From NCBI RefSeq assembly GCF_035918015.1, contig NZ_CP109132.1:6820001-6884000 (forward strand): a DNA stretch of 64,000 bases, in the 5' to 3' direction. Shown one piece after another: positions 42,314-51,251 of the stretch. The notes beneath the pieces are model-generated. The model did not search any database. It had not been told where the DNA came from and saw only the letters and a list, made by a program, of their open reading frames with translations. This DNA comes from Streptomyces sp. NBC_01754 (GTDB taxonomy: Bacteria > Actinomycetota > Actinomycetes > Streptomycetales > Streptomycetaceae). The position numbers and the translations under genes are program-made. Positions within the stretch are counted from its first letter, which is position 1. Each line of letters opens with the position of its first letter.

Positions 42314-43698
42314 ACGGCCCGAGCCCGCAGACCTCCCGGGCGGTCGTCGTCGGAGGCGGACTCGCCGGAGTCACCGGCGCGCTCCGCCTCGCCGACGCCG
42401 GTGTCCGGGTGACCCTGCTCGAAGGCCGCCCCCGGCTGGGCGGACTGGTCTTCTCCTTCAGCCGCGGCGGCCTGTCCGTGGACAACGGGCAGCACGTCTA
42501 CCTGCGCTGCTGCACCGCCTACCGCTGGTTCCTGGACCGGGTCGGGGGGGCCGCCCTCGCCCCGCTGCAGAACCGTCTGGACGTACCCGTCCTGGACGTC
42601 GGACGCGGCGCCGGGCCCCGGCTCGGACGGCTGCGCCGCACCGGGCTACCGGTACCGCTGCATCTGGCCGGCGGGCTCGCCGCCTATCCCCACCTCTCGC
42701 TCGCCGAGAAGGCGGGGGTCGCCCGCGCCGCGCTGGCGCTGGGCCGCCTCGACCCGGCCGATCCCGTCCTGGACGGCATCGACTTCGCGAGCTGGCTGCG
42801 CCGGCACGGGCAGTCCGAGCGCACCCTCGAGGCCCTCTGGGACCTCGTCGGCGTCGCCACGCTCAACGCGAGGGCCCCGGAGGCATCCATGGCGCTCGCC
42901 GCCATGGTCTTCAAGACGGGGCTGCTCTCCGAACCCGGCGCCGCCGACATCGGCTGGGCCGCCGTACCGCTCGGCGACATCCACGACACGCTCGCCCGTA
43001 AGGCCCTCGAGTCCGCGGGAGTCGACGTCCGGCTGCGCAGCCGGGCCACCGCCGTGACCCGTACGGAGGACGGCCGCTGGGCGGTCGAGGCCGACGGCGA
43101 ACGCTTCGAGGCGGACACGGTCGTCCTCGCCGTTCCCCAGGGCCAGGCCCACGGCCTGCTGCCCGAGGGCGCGCTGGAGAACCCCGAACGGCTGCTGGAG
43201 ATGACCGACTCGCCGATTCTCAACGTCCATGTGGTCTACGACCGCAAGGTGCTGCGCAGGCCCTTCTTCGCCGCGATCGGCTCGCCGGTCCAGTGGGTCT
43301 TCGACCGCACCCGGGCCTCCGGCCTCCAGGGCGTCGGGCAGTACCTCGCGGTGTCCCAGTCCGCGTCGCAGGCCGAGATCGACCTGCCCGTCGCCGAACT
43401 GCGCGGGCGCTACCTGCCCGAGCTGGAGCGGCTCCTTCCGGCCGCCCGGGGTGCGGGGATCCGCGACTTCTTCGTCACCAGGGAGCGCACCGCGACCTTC
43501 GCGCCCGTACCCGGGGTGGGACGCCTGAGGCCCGGATCGAGTACCAGGGCCCCGGGACTCCATCTCGCGGGCGCGTGGACCGCCACCGGCTGGCCCGCGA
43601 CCATGGAGGGCGCGGTCCGCAGCGGCTTCACCGCCGCCGACGCGGCGCTCCACGTCCTCGGCAGGCCCGACCGACATCCGCTGCAGGAGGCGGCATGA
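42310..43698 (+). CDS. hpnE: hydroxysqualene dehydroxylase HpnE
   Basis: A 462-residue FAD-dependent amine-oxidase/phytoene-desaturase-fold enzyme. It starts with AVVVGGGLAGVTGALRLADAG, has GGLVFSFSRGGLSVDNGQHV, a typical HpnE feature, and ends GLHLAGAWTATGWPATMEGA. It reductively removes the hydroxyl of hydroxysqualene to give squalene. GGGAGA precedes the ATG. It overlaps the next gene by 4 bp. Phytoene desaturase is an older alternative name for such genes; the hopanoid context makes HpnE much more likely. Confidence 0.92.
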   Translation: MNGPSPQTSRAVVVGGGLAGVTGALRLADAGVRVTLLEGRPRLGGLVFSFSRGGLSVDNGQHVYLRCCTAYRWFLDRVGGAALAPLQNRLDVPVLDVGRGAGPRLGRLRRTGLPVPLHLAGGLAAYPHLSLAEKAGVARAALALGRLDPADPVLDGIDFASWLRRHGQSERTLEALWDLVGVATLNARAPEASMALAAMVFKTGLLSEPGAADIGWAAVPLGDIHDTLARKALESAGVDVRLRSRATAVTRTEDGRWAVEADGERFEADTVVLAVPQGQAHGLLPEGALENPERLLEMTDSPILNVHVVYDRKVLRRPFFAAIGSPVQWVFDRTRASGLQGVGQYLAVSQSASQAEIDLPVAELRGRYLPELERLLPAARGAGIRDFFVTRERTATFAPVPGVGRLRPGSSTRAPGLHLAGAWTATGWPATMEGAVRSGFTAADAALHVLGRPDRHPLQEAA

Positions 43699-44798
43699 GC
43701 AGTACCACCGGAACAAGAGGAGAGTCTGTGACCCCGGCGAACCCGGCTTTCGACACCGTGGCGGACACCACGGACGTCACCGCGCTTCTGGAGCGTGGCA
43801 GGGCCCTGTCAGCGCCGGTACTGCGAGCCGCGGTGGACCGGCTGGCGCCGCCCATGGACACCGTCGCCGCCTACCACTTCGGATGGATCGACGCCCAGGG
43901 CCGCCCCGCCGACGGCGACGGAGGCAAGGCCGTGCGACCGGCACTGGCCCTGCTGTCGGCCGAGGCGGCGGGTGCCCCGGCCGAGGCCGGCGTCCCCGGG
44001 GCGGTCGCCGTCGAACTCGTGCACAACTTCTCGCTGCTGCACGACGACCTGATGGACGGGGACGAGCAGCGGCGCCACCGCGACACCGTATGGAAGGTGC
44101 ACGGTGCGGCCCAGGCGATCCTCGTCGGGGACGCCCTGTTCGCCCTGGCCAACGAGGTGCTGCTGGAGCTCGGCACCGTCCGGGCGGGCCGGGCGGCCCG
44201 CCGGCTGACCTCGGCCACCCGCAAGCTCATCGACGGGCAGGCCCAGGACATCTCCTACGAGCACCGTGAGCGGGTCACCGTCGAGGAGTGCCTGGAGATG
44301 GAGGGCAACAAGACGGGCGCCCTGCTCGCCTGCGCCGTCTCCATCGGGGCCGTGCTGGGCGGCGCCGACGACCGCACGGCCGACATCCTGGAGTCGTACG
44401 GCTACCATCTAGGCCTCGCCTTCCAGGCTGTCGACGACCTGCTGGGCATCTGGGGAGACCCCGGGGCCACGGGCAAGCAGACCTGGAGCGATCTGCGCCA
44501 GCGCAAGAAGTCCCTGCCGGTCGTCGCCGCGCTCGCCGCGGGCGGGCCCGCCTCCGAGCGGCTGGGCGAACTGCTCGCCGCCGACGCCAAGAGCAGTGAC
44601 TTCGACAGCTTCTCCGAAGAGGAGTTCGCCGCCCGCGCGGCGCTCATCGAGGAGGCGGGCGGCCGCGAGTGGACCGCCCAGGAAGCCCGTCGTCAGCATG
44701 CGGTGGCCATCGAGGCACTGCACGGTGTCGACATGCCGGACCAGGTGCGGGCGCAGCTCATCGCGCTCGCCGACTTCGTCGTCGTACGAAAGAGATGA
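43695..44798 (+). CDS. polyprenyl diphosphate synthase (farnesyl/geranylgeranyl type)
   Basis: A 367-residue E-isoprenyl diphosphate synthase. The first Asp-rich motif is LLHDDLMDGDEQRR and the second region is LAFQAVDDLLGIWGDP; between them GNKTGALLACAV is conserved. It condenses IPP with allylic diphosphates and most likely supplies farnesyl diphosphate to HpnD. AGGAGG stands four bases before the ATG at 43695, which overlaps the hpnE stop. A GTG at 43728 also has a good ribosome site, giving a protein shorter by 11 residues. Chain length (C15 or C20) cannot be settled from motifs alone. Confidence 0.9.
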   Translation: MSSTTGTRGESVTPANPAFDTVADTTDVTALLERGRALSAPVLRAAVDRLAPPMDTVAAYHFGWIDAQGRPADGDGGKAVRPALALLSAEAAGAPAEAGVPGAVAVELVHNFSLLHDDLMDGDEQRRHRDTVWKVHGAAQAILVGDALFALANEVLLELGTVRAGRAARRLTSATRKLIDGQAQDISYEHRERVTVEECLEMEGNKTGALLACAVSIGAVLGGADDRTADILESYGYHLGLAFQAVDDLLGIWGDPGATGKQTWSDLRQRKKSLPVVAALAAGGPASERLGELLAADAKSSDFDSFSEEEFAARAALIEEAGGREWTAQEARRQHAVAIEALHGVDMPDQVRAQLIALADFVVVRKR

Positions 44799-44899
44799 TG
44801 ACCATTCAGATATGACAGCGTCGCCGGCGGGCAGCCTCAGGGGGGCCCGCCGACGGAGACCCCAGCACAGCAGAGGATCGACTGCACGAAGGGGAAGCC

Positions 44900-46906
44900 A
44901 TGACAGCGACGACCGACGGAAGCACCGGGGCCGCGAACCTTCGCGCGGTCCCGTTCGGCGATCCGACCGAACCGACCACGGACACGGAAGACGTCCTCGC
45001 CGCCGCGCGCAAGGCCGCGGAGCGCTCGGTGGAGCACCTTCTCGGCAGGCAGGACGAACAAGGCTGGTGGAAGGGGGACCTCGCCACCAACGTCACCATG
45101 GACGCCGAGGACCTGCTGCTCCGCCAGTTCCTGGGAATCCAGGACCCGGACCTCGTCCAGGCGGCGGCCCGCTTCATCCGGGGCGAGCAGCTGGGCGACG
45201 GCACCTGGAACACCTTCCACGAAGGACCGGCGGACCTCTCCGCCACCATCGAGGCGTACGTCGCCCTGAGGCTGGCCGGAGACCGGCCGGACGACCCGCA
45301 CATGATCCGTGCGGCCGGCTGGGTCAGGGAACAGGGCGGCATCGCGGCCTCCCGGGTCTTCACCCGGATCTGGCTGGCGCTCTTCGGCTGGTGGAAGTGG
45401 GACGACCTGCCCGAACTGCCGCCCGAGCTGATGTTCTTCCCCTCGTGGGTCCCGCTCAACATCTACGATTTCGGCTGCTGGGCCCGGCAGACCATCGTGC
45501 CGCTCACCATCGTCTCCGCCAAGCGGCCCGTACGTCCCGCGCCGTTCACGCTCGACGAGCTGCACACCGACCCGGAGCACCCGAACCCGCCCCGGCCGCT
45601 CGCCCCGGCGGTCAGCTGGGACGGCGTCTTCCAGCGGCTCGACAAGGCGCTGCACGTCTACCACCGGTTCGCCCCGCGCCGGCTGCGCCGCGTCGCGATG
45701 AACGAGGCGGCGCGGTGGATCATCGAGCGGCAGGAGAACGACGGCTGCTGGGGCGGCATCCAGCCGCCCGCCGTCTACTCGGTCATCGCGCTCCACCTGC
45801 TCGGCTACGACCTCGACCACCCGGTGATGCGGGCCGGGCTCGCCTCGCTCGACCGCTTCACCGTCTGGCGCGAGGACGGCTCGCGCATGATCGAGGCCTG
45901 CCAGTCGCCGGTCTGGGACACCTGCCTCGCCACCATCGCGCTCGCCGACGCGGGGGTGCCCGCCGACCACCCCGCCCTGGTGAAGGCGGCGGACTGGATG
46001 CTCGGCGAGGAGATCGTACGGCCCGGCGACTGGTCCGTACGCAAGCCGCAACTGGCGCCCGGTGGCTGGGCGTTCGAGTTCCACAACGACAACTACCCCG
46101 ACATCGACGACACCGCCGAGGTGGTGCTCGCACTGCGCCGGGTCCGTCACCCGGACCAGGCACAGGTCGACGCCGCCATCGAGCGCGGCGTGCGCTGGAA
46201 CCTCGGCATGCAGTCCCGCAACGGGGCCTGGGGCGCCTTCGACGCCGACAACACCAGCCCCTTTCCCAACCGTCTGCCGTTCTGCGACTTCGGCGAGGTC
46301 ATCGATCCGCCGTCCGCGGACGTCACCGGGCACGTGGTCGAGATGCTCGCCGTCGAGGGCCGTGCCGACGACCCGCGCACCCGGCGCGGGGTCCGGTGGC
46401 TGCTCGACGAACAGGAGGCGAGCGGGGCCTGGTTCGGCCGGTGGGGCGTCAACTACATCTACGGGACGGGTTCCGTGGTGCCCGCGCTGATCGCCGCCGG
46501 CCTGCCCGCCGGCCACTCCTCGGTCCGCCGGGCCGTCGGCTGGCTGGAGTCCGTGCAGAACGACGACGGCGGCTGGGGCGAGGACCTGCGCTCCTACCAG
46601 GAGGAGAAGTGGATCGGCCACGGCGCCTCGACCGCCTCCCAGACCGCCTGGGCGCTCCTCGCGCTGCTCGCCGCGGGGGAGCGCGACGGCAGGGCCGTGC
46701 AGCGGGGCGTCACCTGGCTGGCCGAGACCCAGCAGGCCGACGGATCCTGGGACGAGCCGTACTTCACCGGGACCGGCTTCCCCTGGGACTTCTCCATCAA
46801 CTACCACCTCTACCGCCAGGTCTTCCCGCTCACCGCGCTCGGGAGGTACGTGTACGGCGAGCCGTTCGCCCCCGGGGGCGCCGTGACCGCCCGCAAGGAG
46901 GGCTGA
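44900..46906 (+). CDS. shc: squalene-hopene cyclase
   Basis: A 668-residue class II triterpene cyclase that folds squalene into hopene and hopanol at the membrane surface. The acid motif DxDD is present as Asp401-Ile-Asp-Asp404 (in YPDIDDTAEVV). QW repeats are visible in QDEQGWWKG, QENDGCWGG, QSRNGAWGAF, QEASGAWFG, QNDDGGWGED and QQADGSWDEP, and the C-terminal GTGFPWDFSINYHLYRQVFP is typical. AAGGGGAAG precedes the ATG. The first 25 residues are a low-complexity N-terminal tail common in actinobacteria. Confidence 0.96.
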   Translation: MTATTDGSTGAANLRAVPFGDPTEPTTDTEDVLAAARKAAERSVEHLLGRQDEQGWWKGDLATNVTMDAEDLLLRQFLGIQDPDLVQAAARFIRGEQLGDGTWNTFHEGPADLSATIEAYVALRLAGDRPDDPHMIRAAGWVREQGGIAASRVFTRIWLALFGWWKWDDLPELPPELMFFPSWVPLNIYDFGCWARQTIVPLTIVSAKRPVRPAPFTLDELHTDPEHPNPPRPLAPAVSWDGVFQRLDKALHVYHRFAPRRLRRVAMNEAARWIIERQENDGCWGGIQPPAVYSVIALHLLGYDLDHPVMRAGLASLDRFTVWREDGSRMIEACQSPVWDTCLATIALADAGVPADHPALVKAADWMLGEEIVRPGDWSVRKPQLAPGGWAFEFHNDNYPDIDDTAEVVLALRRVRHPDQAQVDAAIERGVRWNLGMQSRNGAWGAFDADNTSPFPNRLPFCDFGEVIDPPSADVTGHVVEMLAVEGRADDPRTRRGVRWLLDEQEASGAWFGRWGVNYIYGTGSVVPALIAAGLPAGHSSVRRAVGWLESVQNDDGGWGEDLRSYQEEKWIGHGASTASQTAWALLALLAAGERDGRAVQRGVTWLAETQQADGSWDEPYFTGTGFPWDFSINYHLYRQVFPLTALGRYVYGEPFAPGGAVTARKEG

Positions 46907-46909
46907 CCG

Positions 46910-47560
46910 ATGGCTGATCCGCGCCGGCCGCCGGCCGCCCCGCCGCTGGTGATCGCCTGTGCGCTGGGCATCGAGCTGTTCGCCTTACGCACGGGCAGGG
47001 CGGGCGGCGCCTCGGGACCGGTGACCCTCGTCCGGACCGGTATGGGGCCCCGTGCCGCCGAGACGGCCGTACGGCGCGCGCTCGGCCGGGACGGGGCCCG
47101 CAACGCCGCGGTCCTGGCCTCCGGCTTCTGCGCCGGTCTCGGCCCCGGCATGCACCCCGGGGACGTCGTGGTCGCCGAGGAGACCCGGGACCACGGCGGT
47201 ACCACCCCCTGCACCGGCACCGGCGCGCTGGTGGACGCCCTGGTCAGGGCGGTGCCCGGCCGCACCGTCCACACCGGCCCGCTCTCCGGGTCCGACCACG
47301 TCGTCCGCGGCGCCGAACGCGCCGGACTCAGGGCGACCGGCGCCATCGCGGTGGACATGGAGTCCGCCGCCACACTCCGTACCGCTGTACGGACGGGACC
47401 GCGTGCGGTTGCGGCCGTACGAGTGGTCGTGGACGCTCCGGAACACGAGCTCGTCCGCATCGGCACGGTCCGCGGTGGAATATCGGCATTCCGCGTTCTC
47501 CGTGCTGTCCTTCCGGCTTTCCATGAATGGCACCGATCTTTGCTGCTCCCCAGGAGGTGA
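46910..47560 (+). CDS. hpnG: adenosylhopane nucleosidase HpnG-like (phosphorylase superfamily)
   Basis: A 216-residue nucleoside phosphorylase-fold protein that lies 3 bp after shc. It has VIACALGIELFALR at the start, RTGMGPRAAETAVRRAL, ASGFCAGLGPGMHPGDVVVA, and AVDMESAATLR, where the Met-Glu pair contacts ribose in this superfamily. HpnG cleaves adenine from adenosylhopane to give ribosylhopane. The order shc-hpnG-hpnH supports that role over general methylthioadenosine nucleosidase. GGAGGG precedes the ATG. Confidence 0.87.
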   Translation: MADPRRPPAAPPLVIACALGIELFALRTGRAGGASGPVTLVRTGMGPRAAETAVRRALGRDGARNAAVLASGFCAGLGPGMHPGDVVVAEETRDHGGTTPCTGTGALVDALVRAVPGRTVHTGPLSGSDHVVRGAERAGLRATGAIAVDMESAATLRTAVRTGPRAVAAVRVVVDAPEHELVRIGTVRGGISAFRVLRAVLPAFHEWHRSLLLPRR

Positions 47561-47566
47561 GCCCAG

Positions 47567-48586
47567 ATGGCCATGCCGCTCCGTCAGTCCATCAAGGTTG
47601 CGACGTATCTCGTCGAACAGAAGCTCCGCAAGCGGGACAAGTTTCCGCTGATCGTCGAGCTGGAGCCCTTGTTCGCCTGCAATCTGGCGTGCGAGGGCTG
47701 CGGGAAGATCCAGCATCCGGCCGGTGTGCTCAAGCAGCGCATGCCGGTCGCGCAGGCGGTCGGGGCGGTGCTGGAATCAGGTGCCCCGATGGTGTCCATC
47801 GCAGGCGGCGAACCCCTGATGCACCCGCAGATCGACGAGATCGTGCGGCAGTTGGTGGCCAAGAAGAAATACGTCTTCCTCTGCACCAATGCCATGCTGA
47901 TGCGCAAGAAGCTCGACAAGTTCACCCCCTCGCCCTACTTCGCCTTCGCGGTGCACATCGACGGGCTGCGGGAGCGGCACGACGAGTCGGTCGCGAAGGA
48001 AGGTGTCTTCGACGAGGCGGTGGAGGCGATGAAGGAGGCCAAGCGGCGCGGCTTCCGGGTCACCACCAACTCGACCTTCTTCAACACGGACACCCCGCAG
48101 ACCGTCATCGAGGTCCTCAACTACCTCAACGACGAGCTGAAGGTCGACGAGATGATGATCTCGCCCGCCTACGCCTACGAGAAGGCGCCCGACCAGGAGC
48201 ACTTCCTGGGCGTCGAGCAGACCCGCGAGCTCTTCAAGAAGGCGTTCGCGGGCGGAAACCGGGGCCGCTGGCGGCTCAACCACTCACCCCTCTTCCTGGA
48301 CTTCCTGGAGGGCAAGGCGGATTTCCCGTGCACGGCCTGGGCGATCCCCAACTACTCCCTCTTCGGCTGGCAGCGCCCCTGCTACCTGATGAGCGACGGA
48401 TACGTGCCCACCTACCGGCAGCTCATCGAGGACACCGACTGGGACAAGTACGGCCGGGGCAAGGATCCCCGCTGCGCCAACTGCATGGCGCACTGCGGCT
48501 ACGAGCCGACCGCCGTCCTCGCCACCACGGCGTCCCTGAAGGAGTCCCTGAGGGCGGCACGGGAGACGATCGCGTCGAACCGGTGA
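47567..48586 (+). CDS. hpnH: adenosyl-hopene transferase HpnH (radical SAM)
   Basis: A 339-residue radical SAM enzyme. The [4Fe-4S] Cys set is C38, C42 and C45 (FACNLACEGC), followed by SIAGGEPLMHPQ, the SAM-binding GGE. A Cys-rich C-terminus (CANCMAHCGYEP) is family-typical. It adds a 5'-deoxyadenosyl unit to diploptene to give adenosylhopane, the first step toward C35 hopanoids. A strong AGGAGGTGA precedes the ATG. It lies 6 bp after hpnG, and a terminator hairpin follows. Confidence 0.95.
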   Translation: MAMPLRQSIKVATYLVEQKLRKRDKFPLIVELEPLFACNLACEGCGKIQHPAGVLKQRMPVAQAVGAVLESGAPMVSIAGGEPLMHPQIDEIVRQLVAKKKYVFLCTNAMLMRKKLDKFTPSPYFAFAVHIDGLRERHDESVAKEGVFDEAVEAMKEAKRRGFRVTTNSTFFNTDTPQTVIEVLNYLNDELKVDEMMISPAYAYEKAPDQEHFLGVEQTRELFKKAFAGGNRGRWRLNHSPLFLDFLEGKADFPCTAWAIPNYSLFGWQRPCYLMSDGYVPTYRQLIEDTDWDKYGRGKDPRCANCMAHCGYEPTAVLATTASLKESLRAARETIASNR

Positions 48587-48632
48587 CATGACGGGGCGGC
48601 GGGGACCGGGTACGCCCGGCCCCCAGGCCTCC

Positions 48633-48671
48633 GGCCCGCCGCCCGCGGTTCTTCCCCGCGGGCGGCGGGCC
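48633..48671 (+). terminator. strong hairpin after hpnH
   Basis: GGCCCGCCGCCCGCGG (48633-48648) and its exact complement (48656-48671) enclose a 7-base loop, TTCTTCC. A perfect 16-bp GC stem is likely to stop or reduce transcription, separating the aminotransferase gene from the hopanoid operon. It occupies the place where dxs and ispG stand in the S. coelicolor cluster as I remember it. Confidence 0.75.
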
Positions 48672-48831
48672 GGGCGGCGTCCGGCGCCCCGAGCGGTTCC
48701 CGGCACAGGCCGGACGCGGTGGTGCGGGGCCGGCACCGGCTCGGCCCAGCCGCGATCGCCGGCCGGAACGATGCGGCCCCCAAGGGGCCGAGGACAGTGG
48801 TGGAGCGGGCCATGCCGAAGGAGAGCGGGGA

Positions 48832-50226
48832 ATGAAGGACGACCGGCCGGGGGGCTTCGACCTGGCGAAAATACTGGCGGAACGAGGCGAGGAGCGTTAC
48901 GAGCTGCACGCCCGGCACCTCAACCATCAACTGCCGCGCATGCTCCGCACCCTCGGCTTCGACAAGGTCTACGAGCGGGCCCGGGGCGCGTACTTCTGGG
49001 ACGCGGAGGGCAACGACTACCTGGACATGCTGGCCGGCTTCGGGGTGATGGGGCTCGGCCGGCACCATCCCGTCGTACGCCAGGCACTGCACGACGTCCT
49101 GGACGCCTCGCTGGCCGACCTCACCCGCTTCGACTGCCAGCCGCTGCCGGGACTGCTGGCCGAGAAGCTGCTCGCGCACAGCCCGCATCTGGACCGGGTG
49201 TTCTTCGGCAACAGCGGCACCGAGGCGGTCGAGACGGCGCTGAAGTTCGCCCGGTACGCCACCGGTAAGCCGAGGATCCTCTACTGCGCCCACGCCTTCC
49301 ACGGGCTGACGACCGGTTCGCTCTCGGTCAACGGGGAGGACGGCTTCCGGGACGGCTTCGCACCTCTGCTGCCCGACACCGCGATCGCTCTGGGCGACCT
49401 GGACGCGCTGCGGCGCGAGCTGAAGCGGGGCGACGTGGCCGCGCTGATCGTGGAGCCCGTCCAGGGCAAGGGCGTCCACGCGGCGCCGCCCGGCTTCCTG
49501 CGGGAGGCCCAGGAACTGCTCCACCGGCACAAGGCGCTGCTCGTCGCCGACGAGGTGCAGACCGGCCTCGGCCGGACCGGCGACTTCTACGCCTACCAGC
49601 ACGAGGAAGGCGTCGAACCCGACCTGGTCTGCGTGGCCAAGGCGCTTTCCGGCGGATACGTCCCGGTCGGCGCGACGCTCGGCAAGGAGTGGATCTTCAA
49701 GCGGGTCTACTCCTCGATGGACCGGGTCCTCGTCCACTCGGCCAGCTTCGGCTCCAACGCCCAGGCCATGGCGGCGGGACTCGCGGTGCTCGCGGTGATG
49801 GAGGACGAGGAGACCGTCGCGAACGCCCGCCGGACGGGGGACCTGCTGCGCGAGCGGCTCGCCGCGCTCGTCGGCCGCTACGAACTGCTGCACGAGGTGC
49901 GCGGCCGGGGGCTGATGATCGGCATCGAGTTCGGCCGCCCCTCGTCGCTGAAGCTCCGCAGCCGCTGGACGATGCTCCAGGCCGCCCGGAAGGGACTGTT
50001 CGCGCAGATGGTGGTCGTGCCGCTGTTGCAGAAGCACCGGATCCTGACGCAGGTCTCGGGCGACCACCTGGAAGTGATCAAACTGATCCCGCCCCTGATC
50101 ATCGGAGAGCCGGAGGTGGACCGCTTCGTCACGGCCTTCACGGCCGTCATGGACGACGCGCACAGCGGCGGACTGATGTGGGACTTCGGCAGGAATCTGG
50201 TGAAGCAGGCGATGGCCAACCGCTGA
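48832..50226 (+). CDS. class III aminotransferase, probable hopanoid side-chain aminotransferase (HpnO-like)
   Basis: A 464-residue PLP enzyme of the acetylornithine/4-aminobutyrate fold. It has FFGNSGTEAVETALKFAR, VEPVQGKG, VADEVQTGLGRTGDF, and the PLP Lys in CVAKALSGGYVPVGA. In hopanoid clusters such enzymes (HpnO) reductively aminate the C35 aldehyde derived from ribosylhopane to aminobacteriohopanetriol. It has its own AGGAG and 245 bp of upstream DNA with a terminator, so it may have its own promoter. A general amino-acid role remains possible; the position next to hpnH makes HpnO likely. Confidence 0.8.
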   Translation: MKDDRPGGFDLAKILAERGEERYELHARHLNHQLPRMLRTLGFDKVYERARGAYFWDAEGNDYLDMLAGFGVMGLGRHHPVVRQALHDVLDASLADLTRFDCQPLPGLLAEKLLAHSPHLDRVFFGNSGTEAVETALKFARYATGKPRILYCAHAFHGLTTGSLSVNGEDGFRDGFAPLLPDTAIALGDLDALRRELKRGDVAALIVEPVQGKGVHAAPPGFLREAQELLHRHKALLVADEVQTGLGRTGDFYAYQHEEGVEPDLVCVAKALSGGYVPVGATLGKEWIFKRVYSSMDRVLVHSASFGSNAQAMAAGLAVLAVMEDEETVANARRTGDLLRERLAALVGRYELLHEVRGRGLMIGIEFGRPSSLKLRSRWTMLQAARKGLFAQMVVVPLLQKHRILTQVSGDHLEVIKLIPPLIIGEPEVDRFVTAFTAVMDDAHSGGLMWDFGRNLVKQAMANR

Positions 50227-50238
50227 AGGACTTACGCT

Positions 50239-50273
50239 TTGCCTTCCAGGCAACGAATTTGCCTGGGAGGAAA
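50239..50273. promoter_or_regulatory. tandem operator upstream of the XRE-cupin gene
   Basis: Site 1 (50239-50253) is a perfect palindrome: TTGCCT, TCC, AGGCAA. Site 2 (50259-50273) is TTGCCT, GGG, AGGAAA with one mismatch. Their centres are 20 bases apart, two helical turns, so two dimers could bind the same DNA face. They overlap the start region of the XRE-cupin gene (ATG 50294) and lie just after the aminotransferase stop. Autoregulation is the simplest reading. Confidence 0.65.
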
Positions 50274-50293
50274 GTTCCTGGCTCAATAGGGGT

Positions 50294-50941
50294 ATGAACC
50301 ACCCTGAAGGAGCGGTGACCGACGAGGTTCCCGGCGTCGCCCCCCGCCTGCGGGAGCTGCGCCGTGACCGGGGCCTCACACTGGAGGCCGCCGCCCGGCG
50401 CGCCGGACTCTCCCCGGCGCACCTCTCGCGGCTCGAGACGGGTGGCCGCCAGCCCTCGCTGCCCATGCTGCTCGGGCTCGCCCGGATCTACGGTACGACG
50501 GTTTCCGGGCTTCTCGGTGAGACGCCGCCGGAACGTGACGCGATCGTCCGCAGCGGTCCTCTCGGTGGCCCTCTCGGCGGTTCGCCGGATGTCCGTGCCG
50601 CCGGGCGGGCCGAGGGCGACGGCTGGCGCTACCGCCAGGCGGGCGGGCCGGGCCGTGCCATGCAGGCGCTGCGTGTCCACGTGCCCTACGGCGCCCAGAG
50701 CGACCTCGTGCGGGTCCACCCCGGCGAGGAGTGGCTTTACGTGCTGGAAGGCCGGCTCAGGGTCGCCCTGGGGGAGACACTGCACGACCTCGAGGCCGGT
50801 GACAGCGCGCACTTCGACTCGCTCACCCCGCACCGGATCGCGGCACCCGACCGTGACGGCGCCCAGCTGCTCTTCGTCCACACCCTGCTCCAGAGCCCGG
50901 CCGCCGAGCTGTGCCTGGGCGGCGGGGTCCATCGGCTGTGA
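50294..50941 (+). CDS. XRE-type regulator with C-terminal cupin domain
   Basis: A 215-residue two-domain regulator. Residues about 15-70 are an XRE helix-turn-helix (LRELRRDRGLTLEAAARRAG, then SPAHLSRLETGGRQPSLPM). Residues about 120-205 are a cupin (VRVHPGEEWLYVLEGRLRVAL, then LEAGDSAHFDSLTPHRI), which probably senses a small molecule. It follows the hopanoid aminotransferase by 67 bp and precedes a DUF6126 gene, a pairing I recall from other Streptomyces. Tandem palindromes overlap its promoter. No ribosome site is obvious, so a leaderless start is possible. Confidence 0.87.
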   Translation: MNHPEGAVTDEVPGVAPRLRELRRDRGLTLEAAARRAGLSPAHLSRLETGGRQPSLPMLLGLARIYGTTVSGLLGETPPERDAIVRSGPLGGPLGGSPDVRAAGRAEGDGWRYRQAGGPGRAMQALRVHVPYGAQSDLVRVHPGEEWLYVLEGRLRVALGETLHDLEAGDSAHFDSLTPHRIAAPDRDGAQLLFVHTLLQSPAAELCLGGGVHRL

Positions 50942-51009
50942 GGACCCCGCCGCCCTCGCGGAACCCCTTCGTCACCCTCCGGCCCGTGTGGGCGGAAGAG
51001 AGGACCGTC

Positions 51010-51183
51010 ATGTCCGATTCAGAGAACTACGACCCGCTCACCCCGTACCGGCCGGACAGCAAGGAGACGCAGGAGCGCCGGATGCCGCGCGGAGTCGTGA
51101 TCCGGCTCTTCGCCTACCTGGTGGCCGGACACGTCATCGCGGGCTTCCTCTACATCCTGTTCACCGTCGCCGGCGAAGGCTGA
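51010..51183 (+). CDS. DUF6126 family small membrane protein
   Basis: A 57-residue protein that begins MSDSENYDPLTPYRPDSKET and has one hydrophobic stretch near the C-terminus (VIRLFAYLVAGHVIAGFLYI), so it is a single-span membrane peptide. I recognise the pattern as DUF6126, which occurs next to XRE-cupin regulators in streptomycetes. AGAGAGGA lies six to ten bases before the ATG. It probably shares the transcript of the regulator. Function unknown. Confidence 0.72.
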   Translation: MSDSENYDPLTPYRPDSKETQERRMPRGVVIRLFAYLVAGHVIAGFLYILFTVAGEG

Positions 51184-51251
51184 CCCACAGGGTGCACGCG
51201 AGGTCCGGGTCGCACGAAGTCGCGGCCCGGGTTTCAGGCGTCCCCGACCGT

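Noticed and set aside
40324..44798. Carotenoid cluster (two phytoene synthases, phytoene desaturase, GGPP synthase)
   Set aside because: The order with two squalene-synthase-fold genes plus HpnE and then squalene-hopene cyclase, HpnG and HpnH defines a hopanoid operon.
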